Positions 11,523 to 21,189 of a DNA stretch of 64,000 nt are shown one piece after another (the stretch's first letter is position 1; every line of letters starts with the position of its first letter). The position numbers were made by a program, and so were the translations under genes. This stretch comes from DASUAS01 sp963756895 (GTDB lineage: Bacteria > Actinomycetota > Acidimicrobiia > IMCC26256 > DASPTH01). The notes beneath the pieces are model-generated. The model made no database searches. It saw only the letters and a list, made by a program, of their open reading frames with translations, and had not been told where the DNA came from. The stretch is from positions 434,001-498,000 of the forward strand of contig CAVWPI010000008.1 of the NCBI GenBank assembly GCA_963756895.1, written 5' to 3'.

Positions 11523-12349
11523 GCGGAGCAGAAGAAGGTGGAACGTCCCGAGACGCGCTCACGCACCACGACGTGGCGGCAGCGCGGGCACGACAGGCCC
11601 TCACGCGCGTACACGTTGTGGAACTGCTGGTACTCGCCGGGGCGCCCGAAGAGGTCGACGTACTGCTCGTCGGCGAGGGACGAGCCGCGGTGCTTCACCG
11701 CGTCCTGCAGCGTCTCCATCATCGAGCGGTAGAGACGGCGGACCTCCTCCGACGTGAGCGCGTCGCTCATGCGGTCCCAGCGCAGGCCGGCGCCCCACAG
11801 GATCTCGTCGCTGTAGATGTTGCCGATCCCCGCGATGAACTTCTGGTCCATCAGCAACGGTTTCAGCTTCGCGTGGCGCGCCGCCAGCATCTGCCCGAAG
11901 TAGTCCCACGACATCGCGGTCTCGAGCGGGTCGATGCCGAGGTGTGCGAGCTCGGTGACCTCCTTCTCCACGTTGTCGAATTCGGTCACGAACATCTCAC
12001 CGAACGTGCGCGGGTCGACGAAGCGCAACTGGCCGCCCTGCGTGAACGTGATGACGACGTGGGTGTGCTTCGCCATCGCGTCGCGCGAGCTCTTGGCTCG
12101 GAGCAGCTGGCCCGACATCCCGAGGTGGATCACGAGCACGTCGTCGCCGTCGAGGCGCAGCAACAGGTACTTGCCCCGCCGCTCGACCCCGGTGATCTTG
12201 TGATCGACCAGGCGCGTCGTGAACTGCTTGCGGTTGTGGTGACGGCGCACGGAACGCATCCCGTCGACGTCGACCGCCTTCACCTTCTTCCCGACGACCT
12301 CACGGTCCAGATCGCGTCGGACGACCTCGACCTCCGGCAACTCAGGCAT
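11510..12349 (-). CDS. mutM: Formamidopyrimidine-DNA glycosylase (Fpg/MutM)
   Basis: Base-excision repair glycosylase/AP lyase that removes 8-oxoguanine and formamidopyrimidines. It starts MPELPEVEVVRRDLDREV, where the N-terminal Pro (after Met removal) and Glu are the catalytic residues. It contains the helix-two-turn-helix region (FIAGIGNIYSDEILW) and ends in the zinc finger CPRCRHVVVRERVSG...FFCSACQ, with all four Cys. 279 residues, standard length. The start at 12349 gives the universally conserved PELPEVE start and overlaps the end of rnc by 8 bp. Confidence 0.97.
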   Translation of the reverse strand: MPELPEVEVVRRDLDREVVGKKVKAVDVDGMRSVRRHHNRKQFTTRLVDHKITGVERRGKYLLLRLDGDDVLVIHLGMSGQLLRAKSSRDAMAKHTHVVITFTQGGQLRFVDPRTFGEMFVTEFDNVEKEVTELAHLGIDPLETAMSWDYFGQMLAARHAKLKPLLMDQKFIAGIGNIYSDEILWGAGLRWDRMSDALTSEEVRRLYRSMMETLQDAVKHRGSSLADEQYVDLFGRPGEYQQFHNVYAREGLSCPRCRHVVVRERVSGRSTFFCSACQV

Positions 12350-13106
12350 CTCCCACCCCGATACGGTCACCCCGGTCGGGCGAGGCGCTGATCGCCTCGT
12401 CCTGCAACCGTTCCCACGCGATCCTCGCCGCCGCCTGTTCGGCCGCCTTCTTCGAGCGCCCCTCTCCCGCGCCGTACTCCTCGTTGCGGAGGTACACCGC
12501 GGCGAAGAATCGCTTGGAGTGGTCGGGACCCTCGTGGCGCACCTGGTACCGGGGCAGTTGGTCGCACCGTCGGGCTGCGAGCTCCTGCAGCCGCGTCTTG
12601 TAGTCCTGGCCGCCGGGACCGGTGGCCTGTTCGCGGATCCGGGGCTCCAGCAGCGCGAGCACGAGTCGGGTGGCGGGCTCGAGGCCACCGTCGAGGTACA
12701 CCGCGGCGATGACCGCCTCCATGGCGTCGGCCAGAATCGACGGCTTCGCCCGGCCGCCGGACGCGTCCTCGCCCTTGCCGAGGCGCAATGACGCGCCGAG
12801 ATCGAGCTCCTGCGCGACCTCGGAGAGCGTCTCCGCGCTCACCACCGAGGCGCGCAGCTTCGCCAGCTCGCCCTCCGGCAGCCGCGGGTACTCCTCGTAG
12901 GTGAAGTTGGTGACGATGAGGCCGAGCACCGAGTCGCCGAGGAACTCGAGCCGTTCGTTCGACTCCTCGACGCCCTGCTCCGCGCAGTACGAGCGGTGCG
13001 TGAGCGCGCGTTCGAGGTGGGCGTGGTCGACGAAGTTCCACCCCAGCGCGAGCTGCAGCCGCGGATCGAGTGCCGGGTCGACGGCACCGCCCCCCCGAGC
13101 GGCCAT
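12342..13106 (-). CDS. rnc: Ribonuclease III
   Basis: Double-strand-specific endoribonuclease for rRNA and mRNA processing. 254 residues. The RNase III signature NERLEFLGDSVLGLIVT is present, and the second metal-binding acidic region is at ILADAMEAVIAAVYLDGG. A C-terminal double-stranded-RNA-binding domain follows (DYKTRLQELAARR...GEGRSKKAAEQAAARIAWE). It sits directly after acpP (no gap) and overlaps mutM, as in many actinobacteria. Confidence 0.96.
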   Translation of the reverse strand: MAARGGGAVDPALDPRLQLALGWNFVDHAHLERALTHRSYCAEQGVEESNERLEFLGDSVLGLIVTNFTYEEYPRLPEGELAKLRASVVSAETLSEVAQELDLGASLRLGKGEDASGGRAKPSILADAMEAVIAAVYLDGGLEPATRLVLALLEPRIREQATGPGGQDYKTRLQELAARRCDQLPRYQVRHEGPDHSKRFFAAVYLRNEEYGAGEGRSKKAAEQAAARIAWERLQDEAISASPDRGDRIGVGDA

Positions 13107-13412
13107 CTAGTGCTGAGGTCCGGTGCTCAAGCGATGGATGACGTAGTCGACCGCGTCGCGCACGGTCTTGAGGTCGCCGAGGTCTTCGTCGTCGATGCTG
13201 AACCCGACGGTGCGCTCGCCGAGCTCCTCCTCGAGCGCCTCGACCAGCTCGATGAGCGCGAGCGAGTCGGCGTCGAGGTCGGCGGCGAAGTCGGAGTCCA
13301 TCGTGATGCGGTCCTCGTCGATCTCGAGGATCTCCGCCAAGCGCTCCCGGATGATCCGGAACACGTCGTCGGGACCGATCGGGCTCCGTTCCACGTGGGT
13401 CTCAGCCGGCAT
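13107..13412 (-). CDS. acpP: Acyl carrier protein
   Basis: 101-residue acidic carrier of fatty-acid intermediates. The phosphopantetheine attachment Ser lies in the motif DLDADSLALIELVEALEEE. It is somewhat longer than E. coli ACP (about 78 residues), with an N-terminal extension MPAETHVERSPIGPDD. The ATG at 13412 overlaps the plsX stop by 11 bp; an in-frame ATG exists further upstream but would run deep into plsX. Its position between plsX and rnc matches phospholipid/fatty-acid operons. Confidence 0.93.
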   Translation of the reverse strand: MPAETHVERSPIGPDDVFRIIRERLAEILEIDEDRITMDSDFAADLDADSLALIELVEALEEELGERTVGFSIDDEDLGDLKTVRDAVDYVIHRLSTGPQH

Positions 13413-14388
13413 CGGCGATGGCTCCCTTGATCCTCGGGACGACTTCGGACTCCACACATTCCTTCGCGCGGCGCACGGAGTTGCGGATGGCACGTGCGTT
13501 CGACGATCCGTGGGCGATCACACAGATGCCGTCGACACCCAGCAGCACGCAACCCCCCTCGGAATCGGGGTTGAGCTGGTCGGCCGCGGCGAGCAGCGCC
13601 GGCATCACCAGCTCCGACGCCTGCTGGAGCTCGGGCGTGGACACGAGCGTGTCGAAGACGAGCCGGGCGGTGCCGCGGATCGCGCCCTCGACGGTCTTGA
13701 GCGCGATGTTGCCGCTGAACCCGTCGGTGACGATGACGTCGACGGTGTCGTGCATGAAGTCGCGGCCCTCGACGTTGCCGATGAACCCGGGCAGCCCCGT
13801 GAGCATCGGGAACACGGCCTTGCGGAGATCGTCGCCCTTGCCGGACTCTTCGCCGTTGGACAGGAGCCCGATGCGCGGCTCGTCGATGCCGAGATAGATG
13901 CGGGCGTACTCGCGCCCCATCACCGCGAACTGGCGGAGCCACTCGGCGGTGCAGTCAACGGTGGCGCCGCCGTCGACGAGGATCTGCGGCGCACGGCCCG
14001 GCACCGGGATCGGCACCGCGATCGCGGGACGCGCGGCGCCCTTGATGCGACCCAAGCGCAGGAGCGCGGCAGCCATCGCGGCACCGGTGTTGCCCGCACT
14101 CGTCATCGCGTCGGCCTTGCCGTCGCGCACGAGCTCGGCGCTCACCACGATCGACGAGTCCTTGCGCGTACGCACCGCGGCCGGCGGGTCGTTCATCCCG
14201 ACCACCTCGGTGGCCCGCACCAGCTCGATGCCGCTGGCGCCGGACGGCAGCAGCGGTTCGATCGCGTCCTCGAGCCCGACGAGCAGCACACGGACGCCGA
14301 GCTCCTCGACGGCCAGCGCCGCGCCCGCGACGATTTCCCCGGGGGCGAGGTCGCCTCCCATCGCGTCGACGGCAACGGTGATGGGCAC
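13402..14388 (-). CDS. plsX: Phosphate acyltransferase PlsX
   Basis: Converts acyl-ACP and phosphate to acyl-phosphate, the first step of PlsXY-type glycerolipid synthesis. 328 residues. It starts GTG-PITVAVDAMGGDLAPGE, the hallmark of PlsX, with SAGNTGAAMAAALLRLGRI and GNVEGRDFM typical of the family. It lies 7 bp after rpmF and overlaps acpP, whose product supplies the substrate. Confidence 0.96.
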   Translation of the reverse strand: MPITVAVDAMGGDLAPGEIVAGAALAVEELGVRVLLVGLEDAIEPLLPSGASGIELVRATEVVGMNDPPAAVRTRKDSSIVVSAELVRDGKADAMTSAGNTGAAMAAALLRLGRIKGAARPAIAVPIPVPGRAPQILVDGGATVDCTAEWLRQFAVMGREYARIYLGIDEPRIGLLSNGEESGKGDDLRKAVFPMLTGLPGFIGNVEGRDFMHDTVDVIVTDGFSGNIALKTVEGAIRGTARLVFDTLVSTPELQQASELVMPALLAAADQLNPDSEGGCVLLGVDGICVIAHGSSNARAIRNSVRRAKECVESEVVPRIKGAIADAG

Positions 14389-14395
14389 CGGCGCG

Positions 14396-14575
14396 CTACT
14401 CGACGTCGATGACCTGGCGGCCGGCGTACCAACCGCAGTTGCCGCAGACGATGTGCGGCTGCTTCACCGCGCCACAGTTGGGGCAGGTGGAACGGGCGGG
14501 CGCGGCCAACTTCCAGTTGGAGGCTCGTCGTTGACGCGTCTTCGCCCGGGGAGTCTTGCGCTTCGGGACTGCCAT
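14396..14575 (-). CDS. rpmF: 50S ribosomal protein L32
   Basis: 59-residue large-subunit ribosomal protein. It starts MAVPKRKTPRAKTRQRRASN and carries a zinc-ribbon with two CxxC pairs (CPNCGAVKQPH and CGNCGWY), the zinc-binding form. An AGGAG site lies 7 bp before the ATG. It sits between DUF177 and plsX, the near-universal rpmF context. Confidence 0.97.
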   Translation of the reverse strand: MAVPKRKTPRAKTRQRRASNWKLAAPARSTCPNCGAVKQPHIVCGNCGWYAGRQVIDVE

Positions 14576-14584
14576 CGGTTGCTC

Positions 14585-15088
14585 CTACTTGCTGTCTGAG
14601 AGATCGAGTGCGGAGAGGGCGGCCCAGCGCGGATCGCCGGCGTGCTCCTCGGAGGGACGGTCGTCGGCACCGACGAGCAGGCCCGGCGCCTCGGCCGGGG
14701 TGCAGTCGGACCGGTCACACGCCGGCGCGAGCGGCAGCTCGAGCACCAGGGCGTCGCGGACCAGCTGCTCGAGGTCGAGCTCGTGACCGTCGATGGGGTA
14801 GGTGTCGCCGTCGACCGGGTGGGACTCGTAGAGCTCGGCGACGCCGACGGTGAGATCGGCGGCGAGCTCGCGGAGGCAGGTGCTGCACTCCCCCTCCCAG
14901 CGGGCATGGAGCTCGCCCCGTGCCACGATCCCGTCGGGGACGCGCTCGAGCACGAGGTCGAGACGCACCGGCTCGACGATGCGCGCCACGGGCGTGCCGA
15001 GATCGGCGAGCGCGGCCTCGAGGTGCACAGGACGGCGCGCGCCCGGATGCGTCAGGAGATCAGCGACATCGATGCGGAGTGCACTCAT
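14585..15088 (-). CDS. DUF177 (YceD-family) protein
   Basis: 167-residue member of the YceD/DUF177 family that almost always precedes rpmF; plant and E. coli relatives are linked to 23S rRNA maturation. Visible features are VPDGIVARGELHARWEGECSTCLREL with a CxxC pair, the acidic region IDGHELDLEQLVRDALVLEL, and CDRSDCTPAEAPG near the end. The ATG at 15088 is used, but an upstream in-frame ATG at 15127 is also possible, since neither has a strong ribosome-binding site. It ends 9 bp before rpmF. Confidence 0.88.
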   Translation of the reverse strand: MSALRIDVADLLTHPGARRPVHLEAALADLGTPVARIVEPVRLDLVLERVPDGIVARGELHARWEGECSTCLRELAADLTVGVAELYESHPVDGDTYPIDGHELDLEQLVRDALVLELPLAPACDRSDCTPAEAPGLLVGADDRPSEEHAGDPRWAALSALDLSDSK

Positions 15089-15267
15089 GGTCCGGCCTGC
15101 GAGCACGAGCACCGGGGGCGTTCCCATGTCGGAGAAAACCCCAGGTGAGAAAGGAGATGGAGCGGGTCGTCGGCCGCGTACGGCCGGTGAGCGAGAATAG
15201 CAGTCGACCAATTGCTCCGGACGGACGCCGCCAATCGGACGGACGCCACGAACACCACGAATCGCTA

Positions 15268-15825
15268 CTAACCGTCGTCCTGATCGTAGACCGCGCGGTC
15301 GTCGGTGTCGTACATGTCCTCGAGGCCGGTGTGCTCGTCGGGCAGTTCGGAGGGCAGCGGCTCCACCACTGCCTGCAGCTGCTCGCGACCCTTGATGACC
15401 GTAGCCATGGTGCGCTCGAGCACGACCTCGAACGCCGCCAGCTTCTGGTCGATGTAGTCCTCGGCCTCGTGGCGCAGCCGCCGGCTGTCGGCCTCGGCCT
15501 GGGAGATCACCTGTTGCGCCACCCGGCGCGCCTCGCGGGCGACCTCGGTGCGTTCGACCATCCGCTCGGCCTGGACCCGTCCGGCTTCGACGATGTCCTC
15601 GGCGTCGCGACGGGCCTGCACGAGGTACTCGTCGCGCTCCTTGATGAGCCAGCGCGCGTGGCGCAGCTCCTCGGGCATCGACGCCAGTGCCTCGTCGACG
15701 AGCTCGAGCGTCTCCTCGCGGTTGACGAGCACCGACGCCGACATCGGCATCGTGCGCGCGGTGTCGATGATGTCGCGCAGCTCGCGGAGGATCGTCTCGA
15801 GGTCGTACGCCTGCTGATCGCTCAC
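15268..15825 (-). CDS. Coiled-coil DivIVA-like protein, probably SepIVA-type cell-division factor
   Basis: 185 residues, mostly charged coiled coil, with alternating Ala/Arg/Glu runs such as RRDAEDIVEAGRVQAERMVE and AREARRVAQQVISQAEADS and an acidic C-terminus. The composition matches DivIVA/ATP-synthase-b-like proteins. In mycobacteria the gene next to DUF177/rpmF is sepIVA (Rv2927c family), a septum-associated DivIVA-domain protein needed for division. The conserved position here supports the same identity, but sequence alone shows only a coiled coil. The GTG start overlaps the coaD stop by 4 bp (GTGA), implying translational coupling. Confidence 0.7.
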   Translation of the reverse strand: MSDQQAYDLETILRELRDIIDTARTMPMSASVLVNREETLELVDEALASMPEELRHARWLIKERDEYLVQARRDAEDIVEAGRVQAERMVERTEVAREARRVAQQVISQAEADSRRLRHEAEDYIDQKLAAFEVVLERTMATVIKGREQLQAVVEPLPSELPDEHTGLEDMYDTDDRAVYDQDDG

Positions 15826-16334
15826 GAACCACTGCCCTCGGCGTCGGCCGCCGCGCGCTCGGCCCAGCGCTCGGTGAGGCGCTTGGCCACCTTGGGCGGG
15901 ACCATGCCCGACACGTCGCCCCCGAAGCGTGCGACCTCGCGCACCAGGCTCGACGACAGGAACGAGTACTGCGGGCTGGTGGAGATGAAGAAGGTGTCGA
16001 TGCCCGAGAGCTGCTGGTTCATCTGCGCCATCTGCAGCTCGTAGTCGAAGTCGGAAACGGCGCGGAGGCCCTTCACGATCGACTCGGCGCCGTGTTGCTT
16101 GGCGAACTCCACGAGCAGGCCCTTGAAGAACAGGATGCGCACGTTGTCGAGGTGGGAGATCTCCTCCGCCAGCATCTCCTGGCGCTCCTCGAGCGTGAAG
16201 AGCGACGCCGTCTTCTGCGGGTTGCGGATCACCGCCACGATGACGTCGTCGAAGTGCCGCGCCGTCCGCTCGATGATGTCGAGGTGTCCGTTGGTCACGG
16301 GATCGAACGAGCCCGGACAGAGGGCGGTGGCCAC
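15822..16334 (-). CDS. coaD: Phosphopantetheine adenylyltransferase
   Basis: Fourth step of coenzyme A synthesis: 4'-phosphopantetheine plus ATP to dephospho-CoA. 170 residues from a GTG with an ideally spaced AGGAG. The start VATALCPGSFDPVTNGHLDI contains the nucleotidyl-transferase T/HxGH-type motif, and ISTSPQYSFLSSSLVREVA is the second signature. An upstream in-frame ATG would add 12 residues without family support. It overlaps the downstream SepIVA-like gene. Confidence 0.96.
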   Translation of the reverse strand: MATALCPGSFDPVTNGHLDIIERTARHFDDVIVAVIRNPQKTASLFTLEERQEMLAEEISHLDNVRILFFKGLLVEFAKQHGAESIVKGLRAVSDFDYELQMAQMNQQLSGIDTFFISTSPQYSFLSSSLVREVARFGGDVSGMVPPKVAKRLTERWAERAAADAEGSGS

Positions 16335-16366
16335 TCGGTTGCTCCTGTGGGTCGAGGGGGCGCGGC

Positions 16367-16927
16367 TCAACCTGCGTGCGCGACGACCAGGAGCGTATCG
16401 CCGTAGACGCGCTCCTTCTCGATACTCCAGCCATCCGGCAGCGTGAGCGGTTCGCCCGACTTGGGCCGCTCCACCACGACCGTCCCTCCCGACGTGATCG
16501 CCCCGGTGGCGGCGAGGGCGGCCAGCACCGCGGCCACCTCCTCATTCGGGACGTCGTACGGGGGGTCGAGGAACACCAGGTCGAACGGGGCGTCGGGGAT
16601 GGGAGCGGTCACGAACCTCGCGACCTCGACCCGCTGGACCCGGGCGGCGGCTACGAAGCCGGTCGCCGCGAGGTTGGCCCGGATGGCGGCCGCGGCTGCG
16701 AGGTCGCGGTCGACCAGCACCGCGTGCGCGGCCCCGCGCGACAACGCCTCGATCGCCAGCGCGCCGCTGCCGGCGTAGAGGTCGAGCACCGTCGCGTCGT
16801 GGACGAGCGCGGCTCCCAACGACGAGAACAACGCCTCCTTGACGCGATCGGTCGTGGGCCGGGCATCCCCCTTGGGTGCCACCAGCTTCCGACCGCCCGC
16901 CGATCCCGCGATCACCCGGAGTGCCAC
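16367..16927 (-). CDS. rsmD: 16S rRNA (guanine-N2)-methyltransferase RsmD
   Basis: SAM-dependent methylation of G966 in 16S rRNA. 186 residues. It starts ALRVIAGSAGGRKLVAPKG, with RPTTDRVKEALFSSLG, the SAM loop VLDLYAGSGALAIEALSRGA and the catalytic motif FLDPPYD. It heads the leftward operon, 32 bp before coaD, the common rsmD-coaD pairing. Confidence 0.95.
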   Translation of the reverse strand: MALRVIAGSAGGRKLVAPKGDARPTTDRVKEALFSSLGAALVHDATVLDLYAGSGALAIEALSRGAAHAVLVDRDLAAAAAIRANLAATGFVAAARVQRVEVARFVTAPIPDAPFDLVFLDPPYDVPNEEVAAVLAALAATGAITSGGTVVVERPKSGEPLTLPDGWSIEKERVYGDTLLVVAHAG

Positions 16928-16965
16928 ACCACCAACCTACGGGCAGCCCAACCTACGGGCTCACG

Positions 16966-17241
16966 ATGGCTAGCGTTCTCGTCGTGAAGTGGACCGTCAT
17001 CGCAGTCGTCGACGTGCCGAACCTGCTCGGCGGCCAAGCGACGCTCGAGGACAACGCGCTCGGGTTCAGCGCGGTGATGGAGTCGAACCGCGGCGGCGTG
17101 CAGCGACAGATCACGCTGACCGTCGAGGCGGTCGACGAGGCCGACGCCGAGCGTGTCGCGCTCGAGCAGCTGACCGAAGGTCTCGGCGCCGCGCTCTCCG
17201 GCGTTCCCGTCGTCGAGTCGATGCACGTCGAGCCCGACTGA
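16966..17241 (+). CDS. Hypothetical small protein
   Basis: 91 residues, not recognised. A beta-strand-rich start (KWTVIAVVDVPNLLGGQ) is followed by an amphipathic helix (EADAERVALEQLTEGLGAAL). The start may be the ATG at 16966 or the GTG at 16984. It is divergent from rsmD and convergent with recG. Coding is supported by codon bias and an open frame; function is unknown. Confidence 0.55.
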   Translation: MASVLVVKWTVIAVVDVPNLLGGQATLEDNALGFSAVMESNRGGVQRQITLTVEAVDEADAERVALEQLTEGLGAALSGVPVVESMHVEPD

Positions 17242-17273
17242 CCGAGCCGAGCCTTCCTCGCTCGTGAAGAGGC

Positions 17274-19430
17274 CTACGACTTGAAGAGGAAGGCGACGGT
17301 GTCGCCGAGGAGGTCCTGCACCTCTTCCCGGAGCTGCCAGTGGTGCTCGAGATCCGGGTCGTCGTCGAGAATCCCCTCGGCCACCGCCCGGGCCTCGAAC
17401 ACGATGGCCTCGTCCTGGGGCAGCCGACCCAGCTTGAGGTCGTTCATGCCGGCTTGACGCTCCCCGAACACCTCGCCGGCGCCGCGGATCGCGAGATCGC
17501 GCTCGGCCAGGTCGAATCCGTCCCCCGACTGGGTCATCGCCTCCATGCGCGCCGCGCCCTGCGGCGTCGTCGGCTCGGCGAGGAGGTAGCAGTACGACCG
17601 GTGCTTCCCGCGGCCGATGCGGCCGCGCAACTGGTGGAGCTGGAGCAGGCCGAAGCGGTCGGCGTCCTCGACGACCATCACTGTCGCGTTGGGCACGTCG
17701 ACGCCGACCTCGATGACGGTCGTGGCGACGAGCACGTCGGTCTCGTGTTCGCGGAACGCGCGCATCGCAGCTTCCTTCTCCGCGGCCGGCATCTGCCCGT
17801 GCAGCAGGCCGAGGCGGAGGCCCGCGAGCTCCTCGTGGTGGAGCCGTTCGAACTCCTCGGTGGCGGCACGGGCCTCGAGCTTGTCGGAGCCCTCGACCAG
17901 CGGGCAGACCACGTAGGCCTGGCGGCCCTCCGCCACCTGGTCGCGCACACGCTCGTACACCGCGACCCGCTCGAGCGGTCCCCCACCCACGACGGTCGTG
18001 TCGATCGGCGAACGCCCGGCCGGGAGGTGGCGCAGCTCGGTCTTGTCGAGGTCGCCGTAGATCAGCATCGCCGCGGTGCGCGGGATGGGCGTCGCCGTCA
18101 TCACCAGGACGTCGGGCGAGTCACCCTTCCCGCGCAGCAGGTCGCGCTGCTCGACACCGAATCGGTGTTGCTCGTCGATCACCGCGACGCCGAGGTTGGC
18201 GAACTCGACGCCGCCGTAGATGAGGGCGTGCGTGCCGACGAGGATGTCGACGGTGCCGCCGCGCAGGCCGTCGGCGATGCGGCGGCGTTCGGCCGCGGGC
18301 GTGCGGTTGGTGAGCAGCGCGACGCTCACCGGCCGTTCGCCGAGCAGCGAGCCCTCCTCCACCACCGACAGCTCGCCGAGCAGGGCTCGCATCGTGAGCT
18401 CGTGCTGCTCGGCCAGGACCTCGGTCGGCGCCATGAACGCGCCCTGATACCCGCCCTGCACCGCCGTGAGCAGCGCGGTGAGCGCGACGACGGTCTTGCC
18501 CGAACCCACCTCGCCCTGCAGCAGCCGGTGCATCGGGGCGGGCTTCGCCATGTCGTCGGCGATCTGCGCGATCGCGGCGGACTGGTCGTCGGTGAGCGGG
18601 AACGGCAGCGCGGCGTGGAACGCGGGCACGAGCTCGCCGTCGACCGCGTGCACGATGCCGGTCGCCTCCGCCGCCAGCGCGCGCTTGCGGGCGACGAGCG
18701 CGAGCTGCATGCGCAGGAACTCGTCGAACTTGAGCCGCTGCGCGGCGGTGTTCTTGTCCCGGATGTCGGCCGGCCGGTGGATGTCGTTGTAGGCGCGACT
18801 GCGGTCGACCAGGTCGTGGTCGGCCCGTAGCGCGACGCCGAGCGGATCGGCGAACCCGCGGGCCTCGGTGCGTTGCAGGCAGGACGCCACCGCCCGCCGC
18901 AACTGCCACGTGTGCACCTCGGCCTTCCCCGACTGGGGGTACACGGGCACGATGGTTCCGGTCACGTCGGAGTTGGCCTCCGGGTCGGCGAGCACGTCGA
19001 CGACCGGGTTCGTCATCTGCCGCTTGCCCCGGTAGCTCTCGACCTTGCCGAACACCGAGACCTGGGTCCCGACCTTCAGCTGTCGCTCGCGCCAGGCCTG
19101 GTTGAAGAAGACGATCTCGAGGAGCCCGGTGCCGTCGTAGATCTTCGCGTTGACGATGGTGCGCTTGCGGTCGCGGGTGCGGTGACCGTGGCTGCTCTGC
19201 ACCTGACCGTCGACGGTCGCCTCGTCGCCGATGGCGAGCTCGTGGATCTCGGCCCGCTCGGTGCGGTCGAGGTAGCGGCGCGGGTAGTGCTCGAGCAGAT
19301 CGAGCACCGTCTCGATGCCCATCTCCGCGAGTCCGGCGCGCAGCTTGTCGCCGACCGCGCGCAGCTCGGTGACCCGATGCGACGCGAGCTCGCGCAGCGT
19401 GAGGCCGGCCTGGTCCGGGCGGGCGCCCAA
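17274..19430 (-). CDS. recG: ATP-dependent DNA helicase RecG
   Basis: Branch-migration helicase that remodels stalled forks and Holliday junctions. About 718 residues: an N-terminal wedge/OB domain (about 1-250) with IGDEATVDGQVQ, then the helicase core with Walker A LLQGEVGSGKTVVALTALL, the DEQH-type motif VIDEQHRFGVEQRDLL, VMTATPIPRT, and the C-terminal motif LHQLRGRIGRGKHRSYCYLL. The start is uncertain: I use a TTG just after the fakA stop, since no ATG/GTG in frame gives family length. It follows fakA, as in many Gram-positive bacteria. Confidence 0.93.
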   Translation of the reverse strand: MGARPDQAGLTLRELASHRVTELRAVGDKLRAGLAEMGIETVLDLLEHYPRRYLDRTERAEIHELAIGDEATVDGQVQSSHGHRTRDRKRTIVNAKIYDGTGLLEIVFFNQAWRERQLKVGTQVSVFGKVESYRGKRQMTNPVVDVLADPEANSDVTGTIVPVYPQSGKAEVHTWQLRRAVASCLQRTEARGFADPLGVALRADHDLVDRSRAYNDIHRPADIRDKNTAAQRLKFDEFLRMQLALVARKRALAAEATGIVHAVDGELVPAFHAALPFPLTDDQSAAIAQIADDMAKPAPMHRLLQGEVGSGKTVVALTALLTAVQGGYQGAFMAPTEVLAEQHELTMRALLGELSVVEEGSLLGERPVSVALLTNRTPAAERRRIADGLRGGTVDILVGTHALIYGGVEFANLGVAVIDEQHRFGVEQRDLLRGKGDSPDVLVMTATPIPRTAAMLIYGDLDKTELRHLPAGRSPIDTTVVGGGPLERVAVYERVRDQVAEGRQAYVVCPLVEGSDKLEARAATEEFERLHHEELAGLRLGLLHGQMPAAEKEAAMRAFREHETDVLVATTVIEVGVDVPNATVMVVEDADRFGLLQLHQLRGRIGRGKHRSYCYLLAEPTTPQGAARMEAMTQSGDGFDLAERDLAIRGAGEVFGERQAGMNDLKLGRLPQDEAIVFEARAVAEGILDDDPDLEHHWQLREEVQDLLGDTVAFLFKS

Positions 19431-19434
19431 CTCG

Positions 19435-21120
19435 CTACTCGACGCCGATGAGGTAGGGGTAGAGCGGCTGGCCACCGTCGTGCACCTCGACCTCGACGTG
19501 CGGGTGCGCGTCGGCCAGGTGGTCGCCGAGGCGCGCGGTGTCGTCGGGGTCGGCGTCCTGCCCCACGATGACGGTGACGAGCTCGGCGTCGCCGTCGACG
19601 AGCACGTCGACGAGCGCAACCGCGGCGTCGACCGCCGACTTCACCGCCACGTGGATGCCGTCACGGGTGATCGCGATCCAGTCGCCGTTGGCGATCGGAC
19701 CGGACTCGGCGACGCTGTCGCGCACTGCCTGCGTGACCTCGCCCGCGCGGACGCGCGCCGCGGCCTCGGTCATGGCCGACTGGTTGGCGTCGAGGGACGC
19801 GTCGGGGTCGTAGACCACGAGCGCGCCGAGCGCCTCGACCACGGCCGCGGTGGGCACCACCGCCACCGGGAGCTCGGTGAGGTCGGGCACCTGCTGCGCC
19901 ACCGGGACGATGTTCTTGTTGTTCGGCAGCACCACCACGCCCTCGGCCACGCACGCGTCGACCGCTTCGAGGATCTGCGCGGTGGACGGGTTCATCGACT
20001 GCCCACCCGCCACCACCTGTTGCACGCCGAGGCCCCGCAGGAGCTCGCGCAGACCGTCACCGACCGCGATCGCCACCACCGCAGTCACCACGGGCGTGAC
20101 CGCCGGCGTCACCTCCGCGTCGCGCACCCAGACAGGCTCCGAGTGGGTGGCCGCATCCCGTTCCGCAACCTGCTCGAAGAGGTCGGTGACGTGGATGTCG
20201 TGCGGCCGACCGACCGCGATGCCGGCCTCGATGGCGGCGCCGATGTCGTCGGTGTGCACGTGGCAGTTCCACAGGCCGTCGCCGCCGACGACCACGATCG
20301 AGTCGCCGAGGTCGCCCCACGCCGACTTGAAGGTGTCGACCCGCTCGTCGGGCGCGTCGAGGAAGAACATCACCTCGTAGCGGAGATCGCCGACGTCACC
20401 TCCACCGGTCGTCCCGGCCACCTCGCGGTGCACGTCGATGTTGCTGTGCACCTCCTCCGCGGCCGGCAGCGGGCGGCCCGCGACCACGTGGAGGCACGAG
20501 GCCAGCAGCAGCTCGAACCCGCGACCACCGGCGTCGACGACCCCGGCCTCGCGCAACACCGGCAGCAGGTCGGGCGTGCTCGCCACCGCGTCGCGCGCCG
20601 CGCTCGCTGCTCGTTCGAGCACCCCGACCAGAGAGCTCTCGCCCTCGCCCACTGCACGCTCGACCGACTCGGCGGCTGACGCGCACCACGGTCAGGATGG
20701 TGCCCTCGACCGGGCGGAGCACGGCCTCGTACGCGGCGTCGGAGGCCCGGCGCAGCCCGGCGGCGACGTCGGCACCCGAGACCGCGTCGAGCGGCGAGAA
20801 CGTGTCGGCGAGCCCGCGCAGGATCTGGGACAGGATGACGCCCGAGTTGCCGCGTGCCCCCATGAGCGACCCGTGGCGAACGGCCTGGCAGACCTCGTCC
20901 ATTGCGGGCTCCATGCCGGCGTCCCGCCGGCATCGAGGCTGGCGTCGAGCTCGCCGACGACCGACTCCAGGGTGAGGGCCATGTTGGTGCCGGTGTCGCC
21001 GTCGGGCACCGGGTAGACGTTCAGCGCGTTGAGCTCGTCCTGGTGGGAGCGCAACGCGTCGCGGTAGGTGGACACGATCCGTCGCAGGTCGCCCGGCGCC
21101 AGCTGCTGCAGGACCGTCAC
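19435..21120 (-). CDS. fakA: DAK2-domain fatty acid kinase subunit FakA/YloV-like (two frame breaks)
   Basis: DhaL/DAK2-type kinase that, with a FakB lipid-binding partner, would phosphorylate exogenous fatty acids. The N-terminus carries the metal/ADP-binding motif NVYPVPDGDTGTNMALTLE and GSLMGARGNSGVILSQILRG. The C-terminal half has NVVVLPNNKN-like (GVVVLPNNKNIVPVAQQ). The frame changes near 20925-20940 (net minus one) and near 20675 (plus one). All three segments are conserved, so a sequence error is likely. The recG-fakA-rpmB neighbourhood is the classic yloV locus. Confidence 0.88.
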
Positions 21121-21189
21121 GGCTGGGATCGTACCTGGCCCGCTGCTATCCTCGACCGTTCGTCCGGTTCACGAGCAAGGGTTTCGGTC